This document shows, in pieces, positions 7,621 through 13,824 of a stretch of 13,824 bases of DNA. The number at the start of each line of letters is the position of its first letter. Position 1 is the first letter of the stretch. The notes below the pieces were generated by a model. That model did no database searches. It was not told the origin of the DNA and was given only the letters and a program-made list of their open reading frames with translations. The stretch spans positions 1 to 13,824 of the forward strand of contig JBGPIK010000153.1 in assembly GCA_041484845.1 (NCBI GenBank), in the 5' to 3' direction. This DNA comes from JBGPIK01 sp041484845. Its GTDB lineage: Bacteria; Desulfobacterota; Binatia; UBA9968. The translations under genes and the position numbers were made by a program.

Positions 7621-8841
7621 ATGGACTTCAGCGAGCATCGGGATACGCCTGAAATCGCCGCATTTCGAAAAGAAGTGCGTGCTTGGCTGGAAGAGAACAT
7701 GCGCGGATCGGAGCATCTTCGCTGGTCCGCCACGTGGTCGACGCGGGAAAACAGCGAAGAATACCAGTTTCGCCGCGAGCTCGGATACAAGCTGGGAAAA
7801 AAAGGCTGGCTGTTTCCGATGTTCCCCAAGGAATCTGGCGGCGCTGGTCTGACGATCGATCATCAGCTCGTGCTGGAAAGCGAGCTGTATCGTTACGGTC
7901 TCGTGCTCGCGTGGATATTTTACACCCTGGCGCGGATCGTCGCGCCGGTTTTTCTGAAGTTCGGCAGCGAGGAACAAAAGCGGGAATTTCTCCCGCCCAT
8001 TCTGGGCGGGGAAGTCTCCGTTTGGCAGGTGCTGACCGAGCCGCAGGGCGGAAGCGATGTCGCGACTTGTCTCACCAAAGCGATTAGGGACGGCGACCAT
8101 TATGTCGTCAACGGACAAAAGGTGCTTGTCGGTTACCACCACCCGCCGGACTACTTGTGGACGCTCGTCTGCAGCAACCCCAACGGCAAACGTCATGAAA
8201 ACTTAAGCTGGCTCTACATCCCCGGAAATCTGCCCGGCATCACCATTCAACCGATGCACCTCATGATGGGGACCAAGAACTCCGTGTTCTTCGATAACGT
8301 GCGCGTGCCGGCGAAATACGTCGTGGGCGGCGAGAACAACGGCTGGCAAGTCGCCAATACGCATCTTGAGCTGGAACATGGTGGCGGCGGTGAAGAGGGC
8401 GCGGGTGAAGATCCATTGATCGAGCGCGTGATTCAATACTGCCAAGAACAGCACATCGATGGAAAGCCTTTGATCGAAGACCCCATGGTGAGGGAAACCA
8501 TAGCGGAGATCATCATCGACTTGCATACCGTACGGCGCTTCGCGCAACGCATTTTCTGGCACCGCTACGTGAAGAATCCACACCCCTACGGCGGCCCGCA
8601 GTTTCGTTATTTCCAGCGGCTCGCGCGCCTGCGCAATGCTGAGCGGCTACAGCGCATCATGGGCGTCGATGCGCTGATTCAGAATCTTGGCGTCCACGAA
8701 GTCGAAGACTTCGAGTACGCAGTCCGCAGCGGCCCGGGCATGATGCATGGCGGCGGCACACTGGATACCGATCGCCTCATCGTCGCGCGCCGGCTCGGCC
8801 TGGGCCGGCCATCAAAAGAGAAGGCGCCGACAACGATCTGA
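7621..8841 (+). CDS. Acyl-CoA dehydrogenase-family flavoprotein
   Basis: This FAD protein of the acyl-CoA dehydrogenase superfamily has 406 residues, near the usual 380-400. The N-terminal helical domain starts with EIAAFRKEVRAWLEENM; the FPKESGGAGL block (68-77) follows. The flavin/substrate signature is WQVLTEPQGGSD (135-146), and the middle beta domain holds VVNGQKVLVG and VFFDNVRVPAKYVVG (222-236). The C-terminal helical domain ends in GGGTLDTDRLIVARRLGLGR (377-396), matching the closing family motif. In many members a catalytic Glu precedes this GGT motif (YEGT); here the same place reads MMHGGGT, so the base may lie elsewhere, as in isovaleryl- or steroid-type enzymes, or be absent. ATG start with AGGAGG (7610-7615) 5 bases upstream. 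It oxidises an acyl-CoA or related thioester by inference; the substrate is unknown. Confidence 0.93.
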   Translation: MDFSEHRDTPEIAAFRKEVRAWLEENMRGSEHLRWSATWSTRENSEEYQFRRELGYKLGKKGWLFPMFPKESGGAGLTIDHQLVLESELYRYGLVLAWIFYTLARIVAPVFLKFGSEEQKREFLPPILGGEVSVWQVLTEPQGGSDVATCLTKAIRDGDHYVVNGQKVLVGYHHPPDYLWTLVCSNPNGKRHENLSWLYIPGNLPGITIQPMHLMMGTKNSVFFDNVRVPAKYVVGGENNGWQVANTHLELEHGGGGEEGAGEDPLIERVIQYCQEQHIDGKPLIEDPMVRETIAEIIIDLHTVRRFAQRIFWHRYVKNPHPYGGPQFRYFQRLARLRNAERLQRIMGVDALIQNLGVHEVEDFEYAVRSGPGMMHGGGTLDTDRLIVARRLGLGRPSKEKAPTTI

Positions 8842-8873
8842 CGCATCAATGGCCCGCATGCGAGCAAGTTAGG

Positions 8874-10154
8874 ATGAAGAGCCTCGAAGAATACGCAATT
8901 GACCGGACTCCGTTTATATCATTCGCTCGCAAAATTCCTTCGGTCTTTCCGCGCGTTCCTCTGGCCGTGCCTTACTGGAACGGCGAGACATACCGAGCCA
9001 TTCTTCGGTCGTTTTCATCCGGAAGCGTTATCGCTGGGCCGGATCTTAATGAGCTCAGATCCCTGTTGACCGAGACACTCGGTGTCGCAGATGTCGTTCT
9101 CTGCAGTTCCGGAAGTTTAGCCCTCGAGCTCGCATTGCGCGCGTGCGTTGTGGAACGAGGTGACGAGGTGGTTGTTCCGACGTTTTGTTGCACAACTGTG
9201 ATTCCACCCATTTTGGCGGTCGGCGCGTTCCCCGTGCTGGCGGACGTCGGCGACAATCTCAATGTCAGCGCGGCGGCTATCGAGGCTGTACTCTCTGAAA
9301 GAACCAAGGCGATTATCGTACCGCACCTTTTCGGCAATCCCGCCGCTATCGGCCCAATCCTTGACCTTTTGCGCGCTAGAAACATCCAAGTCATCGATGA
9401 TGCGGCTCAAGCTCTCGGCGCCACAATCGCGGATCGGCCGGTCGGGAGCTTCGGGGATGTGGGTATTTTGAGTTTCGGCAGTGAAAAGGTCTGCTTCGGC
9501 CTTGGCGGCGGAGCGGTTGTCTCACGCTACAAAGAAATTCTTGAGCGCATTTCGGAGATTCATCTGCCGGCGCCTGGCATTTTGAAATCGCTGCAGAGTT
9601 TGTTCTCCACAACCGTTTGGCGGCGCTGGCGGCGCTGGACACTGCCGTTACACAGTGCGTTGTTTCATGGAACGAGCCAGGGTCCGGATTCACCGCCGGA
9701 TGAATATAAAAAAGAAACCATGGCCAATCTAAATGCGGCGGTCGCTTTAACTCTCGTGCGCAGTCTGCGCGAAAACGTCAACGCTCGCCGCGAACGTGTC
9801 CACGCCTATCAAGAATTGCTCGGCGCTGAGCGGCGTTTGATGCTTATACCGCATGGACCTGGCTCCGCGTGCCTAACACAGGTCATTCGAGTCTTGGCCG
9901 AGCGTCGCGACCATGATTTGTCCATAGACCTGATCGAAGCTCTGACCAGAGAGGGCTATGAGGTTCAAGGAAGCTATGTTCCCATCCACCTTATCCCTGC
10001 TTATGAATCGTACGTCCGAGATCCTCTTCCCAACGCGGAACAAGTTTGGCCCGATTTGATCGAGCTTCCCTGCGAGCCCGACGTGAGCTTCGATGACGTG
10101 GAGAGAATAACTGCGATCATTAAGCAAGCGCTTAAGCTGGTTTCAGCAAAGTAG
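8874..10154 (+). CDS. DegT/DnrJ/EryC1/StrS-family PLP aminotransferase
   Basis: This is a fold-type I PLP enzyme of 426 residues. Family members usually transfer an amino group to a keto-sugar nucleotide, or act as related dehydratases or acylation-type enzymes. Visible motifs: the cofactor phosphate-binding region CSSGSLALELALRA (77-90), VPTFCCTTVIPPI (101-113), the PLP-ring contact IDDAAQALGA (174-183) and the Schiff-base lysine K205 in SFGSEKVCFGLGGGAVVS (200-217). The spacing is normal, but the lysine region (GSEK) differs from the more usual SFHPTKN form. It sits 32 bp after the acyl-CoA dehydrogenase with only a weak AGG before the ATG, suggesting translation coupled to the previous gene. 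Oddly, no sugar-nucleotide epimerase, dehydratase or glycosyltransferase is nearby, so a sugar-amine role is doubtful in this context. Family call is firm; substrate unknown. Confidence 0.9.
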   Translation: MKSLEEYAIDRTPFISFARKIPSVFPRVPLAVPYWNGETYRAILRSFSSGSVIAGPDLNELRSLLTETLGVADVVLCSSGSLALELALRACVVERGDEVVVPTFCCTTVIPPILAVGAFPVLADVGDNLNVSAAAIEAVLSERTKAIIVPHLFGNPAAIGPILDLLRARNIQVIDDAAQALGATIADRPVGSFGDVGILSFGSEKVCFGLGGGAVVSRYKEILERISEIHLPAPGILKSLQSLFSTTVWRRWRRWTLPLHSALFHGTSQGPDSPPDEYKKETMANLNAAVALTLVRSLRENVNARRERVHAYQELLGAERRLMLIPHGPGSACLTQVIRVLAERRDHDLSIDLIEALTREGYEVQGSYVPIHLIPAYESYVRDPLPNAEQVWPDLIELPCEPDVSFDDVERITAIIKQALKLVSAK

Positions 10155-10222
10155 ATTGTGGACTAACGTGCGGCAGCGAAAACACTTCGTGGCGCGCAAG
10201 CAAAAATCGGCGAAGGGGGCGA

Positions 10223-11092
10223 ATGGATCAAATAAGAATTGGCATCGGCGTTTCCAGCATCGGCCGCTTTCTTCCGCTGATCGGCAAATCCGCCGGCCTT
10301 TTTGCAAAGGAAAATATCGCGGTCGAGGTGGTGAATCAGCAAGACGAAGAAAAGGTGGTCGAGGATATCCTCTCGCAAGACGCCCCCGTCGGGACGCCCA
10401 ACGCTCCGTCCCTGATTTTTTCGCTTCTTAAAGAAAATGATTTGGTGATTGTCGGAGGAGTTCTCAACCGCCCGGCATTTTACCTGGCGGCGAACGCGAC
10501 GATCGGCGTTATAGCGGATCTAAGAGGAAAAAGGATCGGCATCAACCAGCCGCGCCGCATGGCGGGCGTGGTCATGCTGGCATTGCTGCGCAAATGGGAT
10601 CTGGACATTAAGCGCGACCTCACACTGATCGATCTCGGGCTCAACGACAAGAGTTTGGAGGCGTTGCGAGACGGACAAATTGACGCGGCGCTATTGCCGC
10701 CGGAGAAAGCCTTTATCGCAGAGGCAGAAGGATTTCGCGTGGTTGCCGACAGCCTGGATCTCGACTGTCACTGGGTGCCACTTGCCACAAGCCGGAAATT
10801 TCTCACGGCCAATGCTGAACTGGTAAAGAAGATCGCTACGGTTTACCGGGAGAGCCTCCAACTATTCAAAAGCCGGCCGCAGGAAACTCTCGGTGAAATC
10901 GGACGCTGGCTTCCTGCTCTTGCCAAAAAGCCGCAGGCTCTGGAGAAGTGCTATCGATTATTCGCGGGCTGCTTCGAGCCGACGCTGGTCCCTTCGTTGA
11001 GCTCGATCACTTCGATGCTGAGGGAAGTTGCGCTGCAGGATCCGAGAGCTGGCAAGATTGAAGCACAATCTATTATTGCGAATGTAATCTGA
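10223..11092 (+). CDS. NMT1/THI5-like substrate-binding-fold protein without signal peptide
   Basis: This 289-residue protein has the NMT1/THI5 periplasmic-binding fold and is a distant paralogue of the protein at 6574-7560. It opens directly with the first strand (MDQIRIGIGVSSIGRFLPLIG) and shares the hinge block DLRGKRIGINQP (99-110), the LLRKWDLDIK helix, and the C-terminal pattern TSRKFL...LEKCYRLFAGCFEP. No hydrophobic export signal precedes it: the frame upstream of ATG 10223 codes for a polar run with no plausible start. AAGGGGG (10213-10219) lies 3 bases before the ATG. It follows the DegT gene by 68 bp and ends operon 2. Without a signal it may stay in the cytoplasm as a ligand sensor, small-molecule carrier or enzyme like Thi5, or it may be secreted by another route. 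I cannot choose between these. Confidence 0.85.
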   Translation: MDQIRIGIGVSSIGRFLPLIGKSAGLFAKENIAVEVVNQQDEEKVVEDILSQDAPVGTPNAPSLIFSLLKENDLVIVGGVLNRPAFYLAANATIGVIADLRGKRIGINQPRRMAGVVMLALLRKWDLDIKRDLTLIDLGLNDKSLEALRDGQIDAALLPPEKAFIAEAEGFRVVADSLDLDCHWVPLATSRKFLTANAELVKKIATVYRESLQLFKSRPQETLGEIGRWLPALAKKPQALEKCYRLFAGCFEPTLVPSLSSITSMLREVALQDPRAGKIEAQSIIANVI

Positions 11093-11140
11093 GGACACAT
11101 ACACACGTCCTTGCTTTAGGTTCCGATCCCTTTGCAAAAC

Positions 11141-11167
11141 GATGGGTATCGCTTCGCTCCACCCATC
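11141..11167 (+). repeat. REP-like palindromic unit, left copy
   Basis: GATGGGT (11141-11147) pairs with ACCCATC (11161-11167) around a 13-base loop that contains the short CGCTTCG core. The outer text GATGGGTATCG and CTCCACCCATC reappears inverted in the unit at 11202-11235. Such short palindromic units between genes are typical of REP-type elements, which RAYT transposases spread in many bacteria. Confidence 0.7.
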
Positions 11168-11201
11168 CTACAAATTCCTCGTGAAAAATATCCGGCCGTA
11201 A

Positions 11202-11235
11202 GATTGGGTGGAGGCGTCTTGCGCCGATACCCATC
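11202..11235 (-). repeat. REP-like palindromic unit, right copy in inverted orientation
   Basis: Read on the complement, this unit starts GATGGGTATCG and ends CTCCACCCAATC, as the left copy does, with an enlarged GC-rich loop. GGCG (11213-11216) pairs with CGCC (11222-11225) inside the outer GGGT/ACCC pairing. With the left copy it makes an inverted pair 34 bp apart, a BIME-like arrangement. The pair could also fold together into one long stem in RNA. Confidence 0.7.
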
Positions 11236-11373
11236 GCATTGTGCGTCACCCGGTCTGTGAAAGTTCACCTGGTAAATGCGGGTATTTTTCATATAGATCC
11301 GTGTTTTCGATTCAAGCGGGTTTGCGCTCCCTTGCGATAGCCTTGAGTGTCACCTACGCAGGTCAAGTTCAGG

Positions 11374-11401
11374 TTGACATGTCGCTTCATGATTCGATAC
11401 T
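11374..11401 (+). promoter_or_regulatory. Predicted sigma70-type promoter of the CxxCH protein gene
   Basis: A perfect -35 box TTGACA (11374-11379) lies 16 bp ahead of GATACT (11396-11401), four of six matches to the -10 consensus. The predicted start near 11408 gives a leader of about 33 bases before ATG 11442. No other strong site is present in this gene-free region. Confidence 0.6.
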
Positions 11402-11441
11402 CTCCAGCCGCTAACATTGGAAAAGACAAAAGGAGCCGAAC

Positions 11442-13610
11442 ATGAGGACGAATAGAGTCGTGTGCTTAGGCCTGCTGGCAATCGGGATTGCGCTTGGCGT
11501 GGCCGGATTGCCGGCCCGACTCAAGGGTCAACAAAAAACCACCGCGACGGTCCGCATCGACAACGACGACATTGGCGGCGTGGTCACGAGCGCCAAAGGG
11601 CCGGAAGCCGGAGTCTGGGTCATCGCAGAGACGCGCGATCTGCCGACTCGATTCGCCCGGATGGTCGTTACCGACGACCAGGGCCGCTATGTTGTACCGG
11701 ATTTGCCGAAGGCAACGTACAGCGTCTGGGTGCGCGGCTACGGTCTCGTCGATTCGCCTAAGGTTCGTGCCGTTCCCGGTAAAATCCTCAACCTGAAAGC
11801 CGTGATCGCGCCGAATCCAGCGGCGGCTGCGCGGTATTATCCTGCGATCTATTGGTTCTCCATGCTCAAGATTCCGGACGCGAGCGAGTTCGGCGGCAAG
11901 GGCGTGATCCCAGCCAAGGTGACGCAAAGCGAGTGGCTCAACTTGATGAAGAACAATGGCTGCGTTGGCTGCCACCAGCTCGGCCAGCTTTCCACGCGCA
12001 CGTTTCCGCGCAACGTTCCGCACCCGCTCAAGTTCTCCACATCCGAAGAAGGATGGATGCGCCGCGTCCAGTCCGGACAGTCGGGCGACTCCATGATCAA
12101 TATCCTCGCGGGCGATCTTGGCGGCGCCCCGTTCCGCTACTTCGGGGATTGGACCGACCGGATCGCCAAAGGCCAATTGCCCCGCGCTAAGCCCGAGCGC
12201 CCTCAAGGAGTCGAGCGCAACATCGTGGTTACCACTTGGGACTGGCTCGATGACCAGCATTATCTTCACGACCTGATAGCGTCGGATCGGCGCAACCCGA
12301 CAGTCAATGCCTACGGCCCGCTTTACGGGTCAACCGAGTACAGCACCGACGCCATACCGGTCCTTGATCCGATCAAGAGCACCGCGTCAAAACTCATGGC
12401 GCCAATGCGGGACGCAAAAGTTCCGGAAGCGCTCGGGCCGGGCCATGCGGCAAGCGACAAAGTGCTGCAACCGTCGCCTTACTGGGGCGACGAGAAAATT
12501 TGGGACACTAAACTCAATAATCACAACGGCATGTTTGACCGAAAGGGTCGAGTGTGGTTCGCGGCGAGATTCCGCGACGCCGGCAACCCCGACTTCTGTA
12601 AGAAGGGCTCAAACCATCCCTCGGCCAAGCTGTTTCCGGTAGACCGGACGAACCGTCAACTTACAATGCTCGATCCCAAGACGGGGCGGTATACGTTCGT
12701 GGATACTTGCTTCCAAACCCATCACTTGCAGTTTGGCTACGACGCCAATGATACGTTGTGGACCAGCGGCGGCGGGCCGGTGATCGGGTGGATCAACACC
12801 AAAATGTTCGACGAGACCGGCGATATCGTGAAATCGCAGGGCTGGACCGCGCTCATACTCGACACCAACGGCAACGGTAAGCGCGATGACTACGTCGAGC
12901 CCAATCAGCCGGTGGATCCGACCAAGGACAAGCGGATCGTCGCGAGCCTCTATGCCGTGATGCCGAGCCCGGTCGACGGTTCGATCTGGGGAACGGTCCG
13001 CGCGAATCCTGGAGCGGTAGTGCGCCTCGCTCCGGGGTCTAATCCGCCGGAAACGGCGCTCGCCGAAATCTATAACGTGCCGAAGCCCGGCTTCGGAGTG
13101 CGCGGCGGCGACATCGATAGCAAAGGCGTTGTATGGGTTTCACTCGCAAGCGGTCATCTGGGTAGCTTTGATCGACGCAAATGCAAGGGGCCGCTCAATG
13201 GGCCTAAAGCAACCGGCGATCACTGTCCCGAGGGCTGGACGTTTTATCAGTATCCCGGTCCGGGTTTTGAAGGCATCGGCGAGAATAGCGCGGAGGCAAG
13301 CTACTACTCTTGGGTTGACCAACACAACGTGTTCGGTTTGGGTGAGGACGTGCCGATCTCGACCGGAAATCTAAACGATGGCTTGATCGCGCTAAAAGAC
13401 GGCAAGATGATTACGCTGCGCGTGCCTTACCCGCTCGGGTTCTACGCTAAAGGATTCGATGGGCGCATCGACGATCCCAAAGCCGGCTGGAAGGGTCGCG
13501 GATTGTGGAGCTCGAGCGGCGACCGCACGCCGTGGCTGATGGAGGGTGGCAAGGGCTCGATGCCGATGGCCGTGCACTTCCAGATTCGCCCTGATCCGCT
13601 GGCGAAATAG
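11442..13610 (+). CDS. Exported carboxypeptidase-regulatory-like domain protein with a CxxCH haem motif
   Basis: This 722-residue exported protein has a signal peptide (LGLLAIGIALGVAGL, cut near LKGQQ, residues 28-31). Residues about 42-123 form a carboxypeptidase-regulatory-like beta domain (IGGVVTSAKGPEAGVWVIAE; DDQGRYVVPDLPKATYSVWVRGYG). A single haem-c attachment motif CVGCH (174-178) follows. From about 350 to 700 there are repeated Gly/Trp-rich beta segments (KGRVWFAARF, NDTLWTSGGG, KGVVWVSLASG), suggesting a beta-propeller like that of Vgb/streptogramin-lyase relatives. A loop DTNGNGKRDDY (474-484) resembles a calcium-binding loop. The role may be a periplasmic haem protein that senses or oxidises a substrate; the reaction is unknown. 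AAAGGAG (11428-11434) lies 7 bases before the ATG. It has its own promoter, and a related gene starts 102 bp after its stop. Confidence 0.85.
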   Translation: MRTNRVVCLGLLAIGIALGVAGLPARLKGQQKTTATVRIDNDDIGGVVTSAKGPEAGVWVIAETRDLPTRFARMVVTDDQGRYVVPDLPKATYSVWVRGYGLVDSPKVRAVPGKILNLKAVIAPNPAAAARYYPAIYWFSMLKIPDASEFGGKGVIPAKVTQSEWLNLMKNNGCVGCHQLGQLSTRTFPRNVPHPLKFSTSEEGWMRRVQSGQSGDSMINILAGDLGGAPFRYFGDWTDRIAKGQLPRAKPERPQGVERNIVVTTWDWLDDQHYLHDLIASDRRNPTVNAYGPLYGSTEYSTDAIPVLDPIKSTASKLMAPMRDAKVPEALGPGHAASDKVLQPSPYWGDEKIWDTKLNNHNGMFDRKGRVWFAARFRDAGNPDFCKKGSNHPSAKLFPVDRTNRQLTMLDPKTGRYTFVDTCFQTHHLQFGYDANDTLWTSGGGPVIGWINTKMFDETGDIVKSQGWTALILDTNGNGKRDDYVEPNQPVDPTKDKRIVASLYAVMPSPVDGSIWGTVRANPGAVVRLAPGSNPPETALAEIYNVPKPGFGVRGGDIDSKGVVWVSLASGHLGSFDRRKCKGPLNGPKATGDHCPEGWTFYQYPGPGFEGIGENSAEASYYSWVDQHNVFGLGEDVPISTGNLNDGLIALKDGKMITLRVPYPLGFYAKGFDGRIDDPKAGWKGRGLWSSSGDRTPWLMEGGKGSMPMAVHFQIRPDPLAK

Positions 13611-13684
13611 ATCGAGCGCGAATAGTTTCAGCGGAGCTAGGCTCTTGAAAATCAAGAATCGAAAGATCTGCACCGGAGTTTTTG

Positions 13685-13699
13685 CCCGGCTTAGTCGGG
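13685..13699 (+). other. Small hairpin just before the next gene's ribosome-binding site
   Basis: CCCGGC (13685-13690) pairs with GTCGGG (13694-13699), with one G-T wobble, around a TTA loop. The stem ends just before AAGGAG (13701-13706). There is no T-run, so it is not a terminator. It could slow or shape translation of the following gene, but it is short and may be chance. Confidence 0.25.
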
Positions 13700-13712
13700 A
13701 AAGGAGCGAAGT

Positions 13713-13824
13713 ATGACGAAGACAAGATTGTTCCACTTAGCCATCGTGGCAATCGGCATCGCTGGGTTCTTTGCGTTATCGCCGGTTCAGTTAAGCGGCC
13801 AGCAAGGCAGCGGCCCCGCGGTCC
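13713..13824 (+). CDS. Start of a second exported protein related to the CxxCH protein (cut by window)
   Basis: ATG 13713 has AAGGAG (13701-13706) 6 bases upstream and opens an uninterrupted frame to the window edge: 37 complete codons. The encoded start is a signal peptide: MTKTRLFHLAIVAIGIAGFF, then ALSPVQLSGQQGSGPAV. It resembles the export signal of the 722-residue protein in length, in AIGIA and in the L-x-GQQ ending. That suggests a tandem paralogue, probably also with a carboxypeptidase-regulatory-like domain. The rest is outside the window, so the domain content is inferred. Confidence 0.7.
   Translation, partial: MTKTRLFHLAIVAIGIAGFFALSPVQLSGQQGSGPAV

Larger units (their letters stand above)
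11093..11441. other. Gene-free region with two REP-like palindromes and a promoter
   Basis: This 349-bp stretch has no credible gene; the small open frame at 11208-11414 has no ribosome-binding site and lies over the repeats. It holds two inverted REP-like units (11141-11167 and 11202-11235), a 13-base near-perfect inverted repeat (11182-11194 with 11279-11291, 12 of 13 matching), and the promoter of the next gene at 11374-11401. Confidence 0.75.

Noticed and set aside
7489..8196. A 235-residue open frame on the - strand across the acyl-CoA dehydrogenase start
   Set aside because: It overlaps two well-supported + strand genes and has no recognisable domain.
11092..11111. AGGAC and GTCCT as a terminator of operon 2
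   Set aside because: The stem is only 5 bp with a 10-base loop and no T-run follows.
11208..11414. A 68-residue open frame in the gene-free region
   Set aside because: There is no ribosome-binding site and it runs across the REP-like unit and the promoter.
11466..12269. A 267-residue open frame on the - strand inside the CxxCH protein gene
   Set aside because: It is a shadow of a GC-rich coding region; its translation shows no domain and the + strand protein has clear family features.

Overview
The window reads as a piece of a bacterial chromosome, moderately GC-rich and densely coded. All genes are on the + strand except a regulator at the left edge. The mix is a GntR/FadR-type regulator, NitT/TauT (NMT1/THI5-like) substrate-binding proteins, a UbiD-family decarboxylase, an acyl-CoA dehydrogenase and a CxxCH protein with a carboxypeptidase-regulatory-like domain. 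It suggests an uncultured, metabolically versatile soil, sediment or marine proteobacterium-like lineage (a deltaproteobacterial or Binatia-like group is my guess). There is no rRNA, tRNA, CRISPR array, transposase or phage gene, and nothing that fixes the taxon.

Region 1 (1-5963) is a regulator with a divergent transport and decarboxylation operon. A GntR/FCD regulator, cut by the window edge, faces away from four genes: a SsuB/TauB-type ABC ATPase, a fused double-domain permease of the FbpB type, a FbpC/PotA/MalK-type ABC ATPase with a C-terminal TOBE region, and a UbiD-family decarboxylase. Every gene has a good ribosome-binding site, and the operon closes with a strong intrinsic terminator. 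A perfect 8-bp inverted repeat just downstream of the predicted gntR promoter is a likely operator. The simplest reading is uptake of a small, perhaps aromatic, carboxylate followed by prFMN-dependent (de)carboxylation under GntR control. No substrate is visible in the sequence.

Region 2 (about 6020-11092) is a second operon behind its own TTGACG/TATAGG promoter: a small cupin, a secreted NMT1/THI5-like binding protein, an acyl-CoA dehydrogenase-family protein, a DegT/DnrJ-family PLP protein, and a second NMT1-like binding protein with no signal peptide. It has no ABC permease or ATPase. Region 1 has a SsuB-type ATPase without its usual binding protein and permease, so the two operons may work together.

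Region 3 (11093-13824) starts with a gene-free stretch holding two inverted REP-like palindromes and a good sigma70-type promoter. It then has a 722-residue exported protein with an N-terminal carboxypeptidase-regulatory-like domain, one CxxCH haem-c motif and a probable beta-propeller-like remainder. The start of a second protein with a very similar export signal follows, so this looks like a tandem pair.
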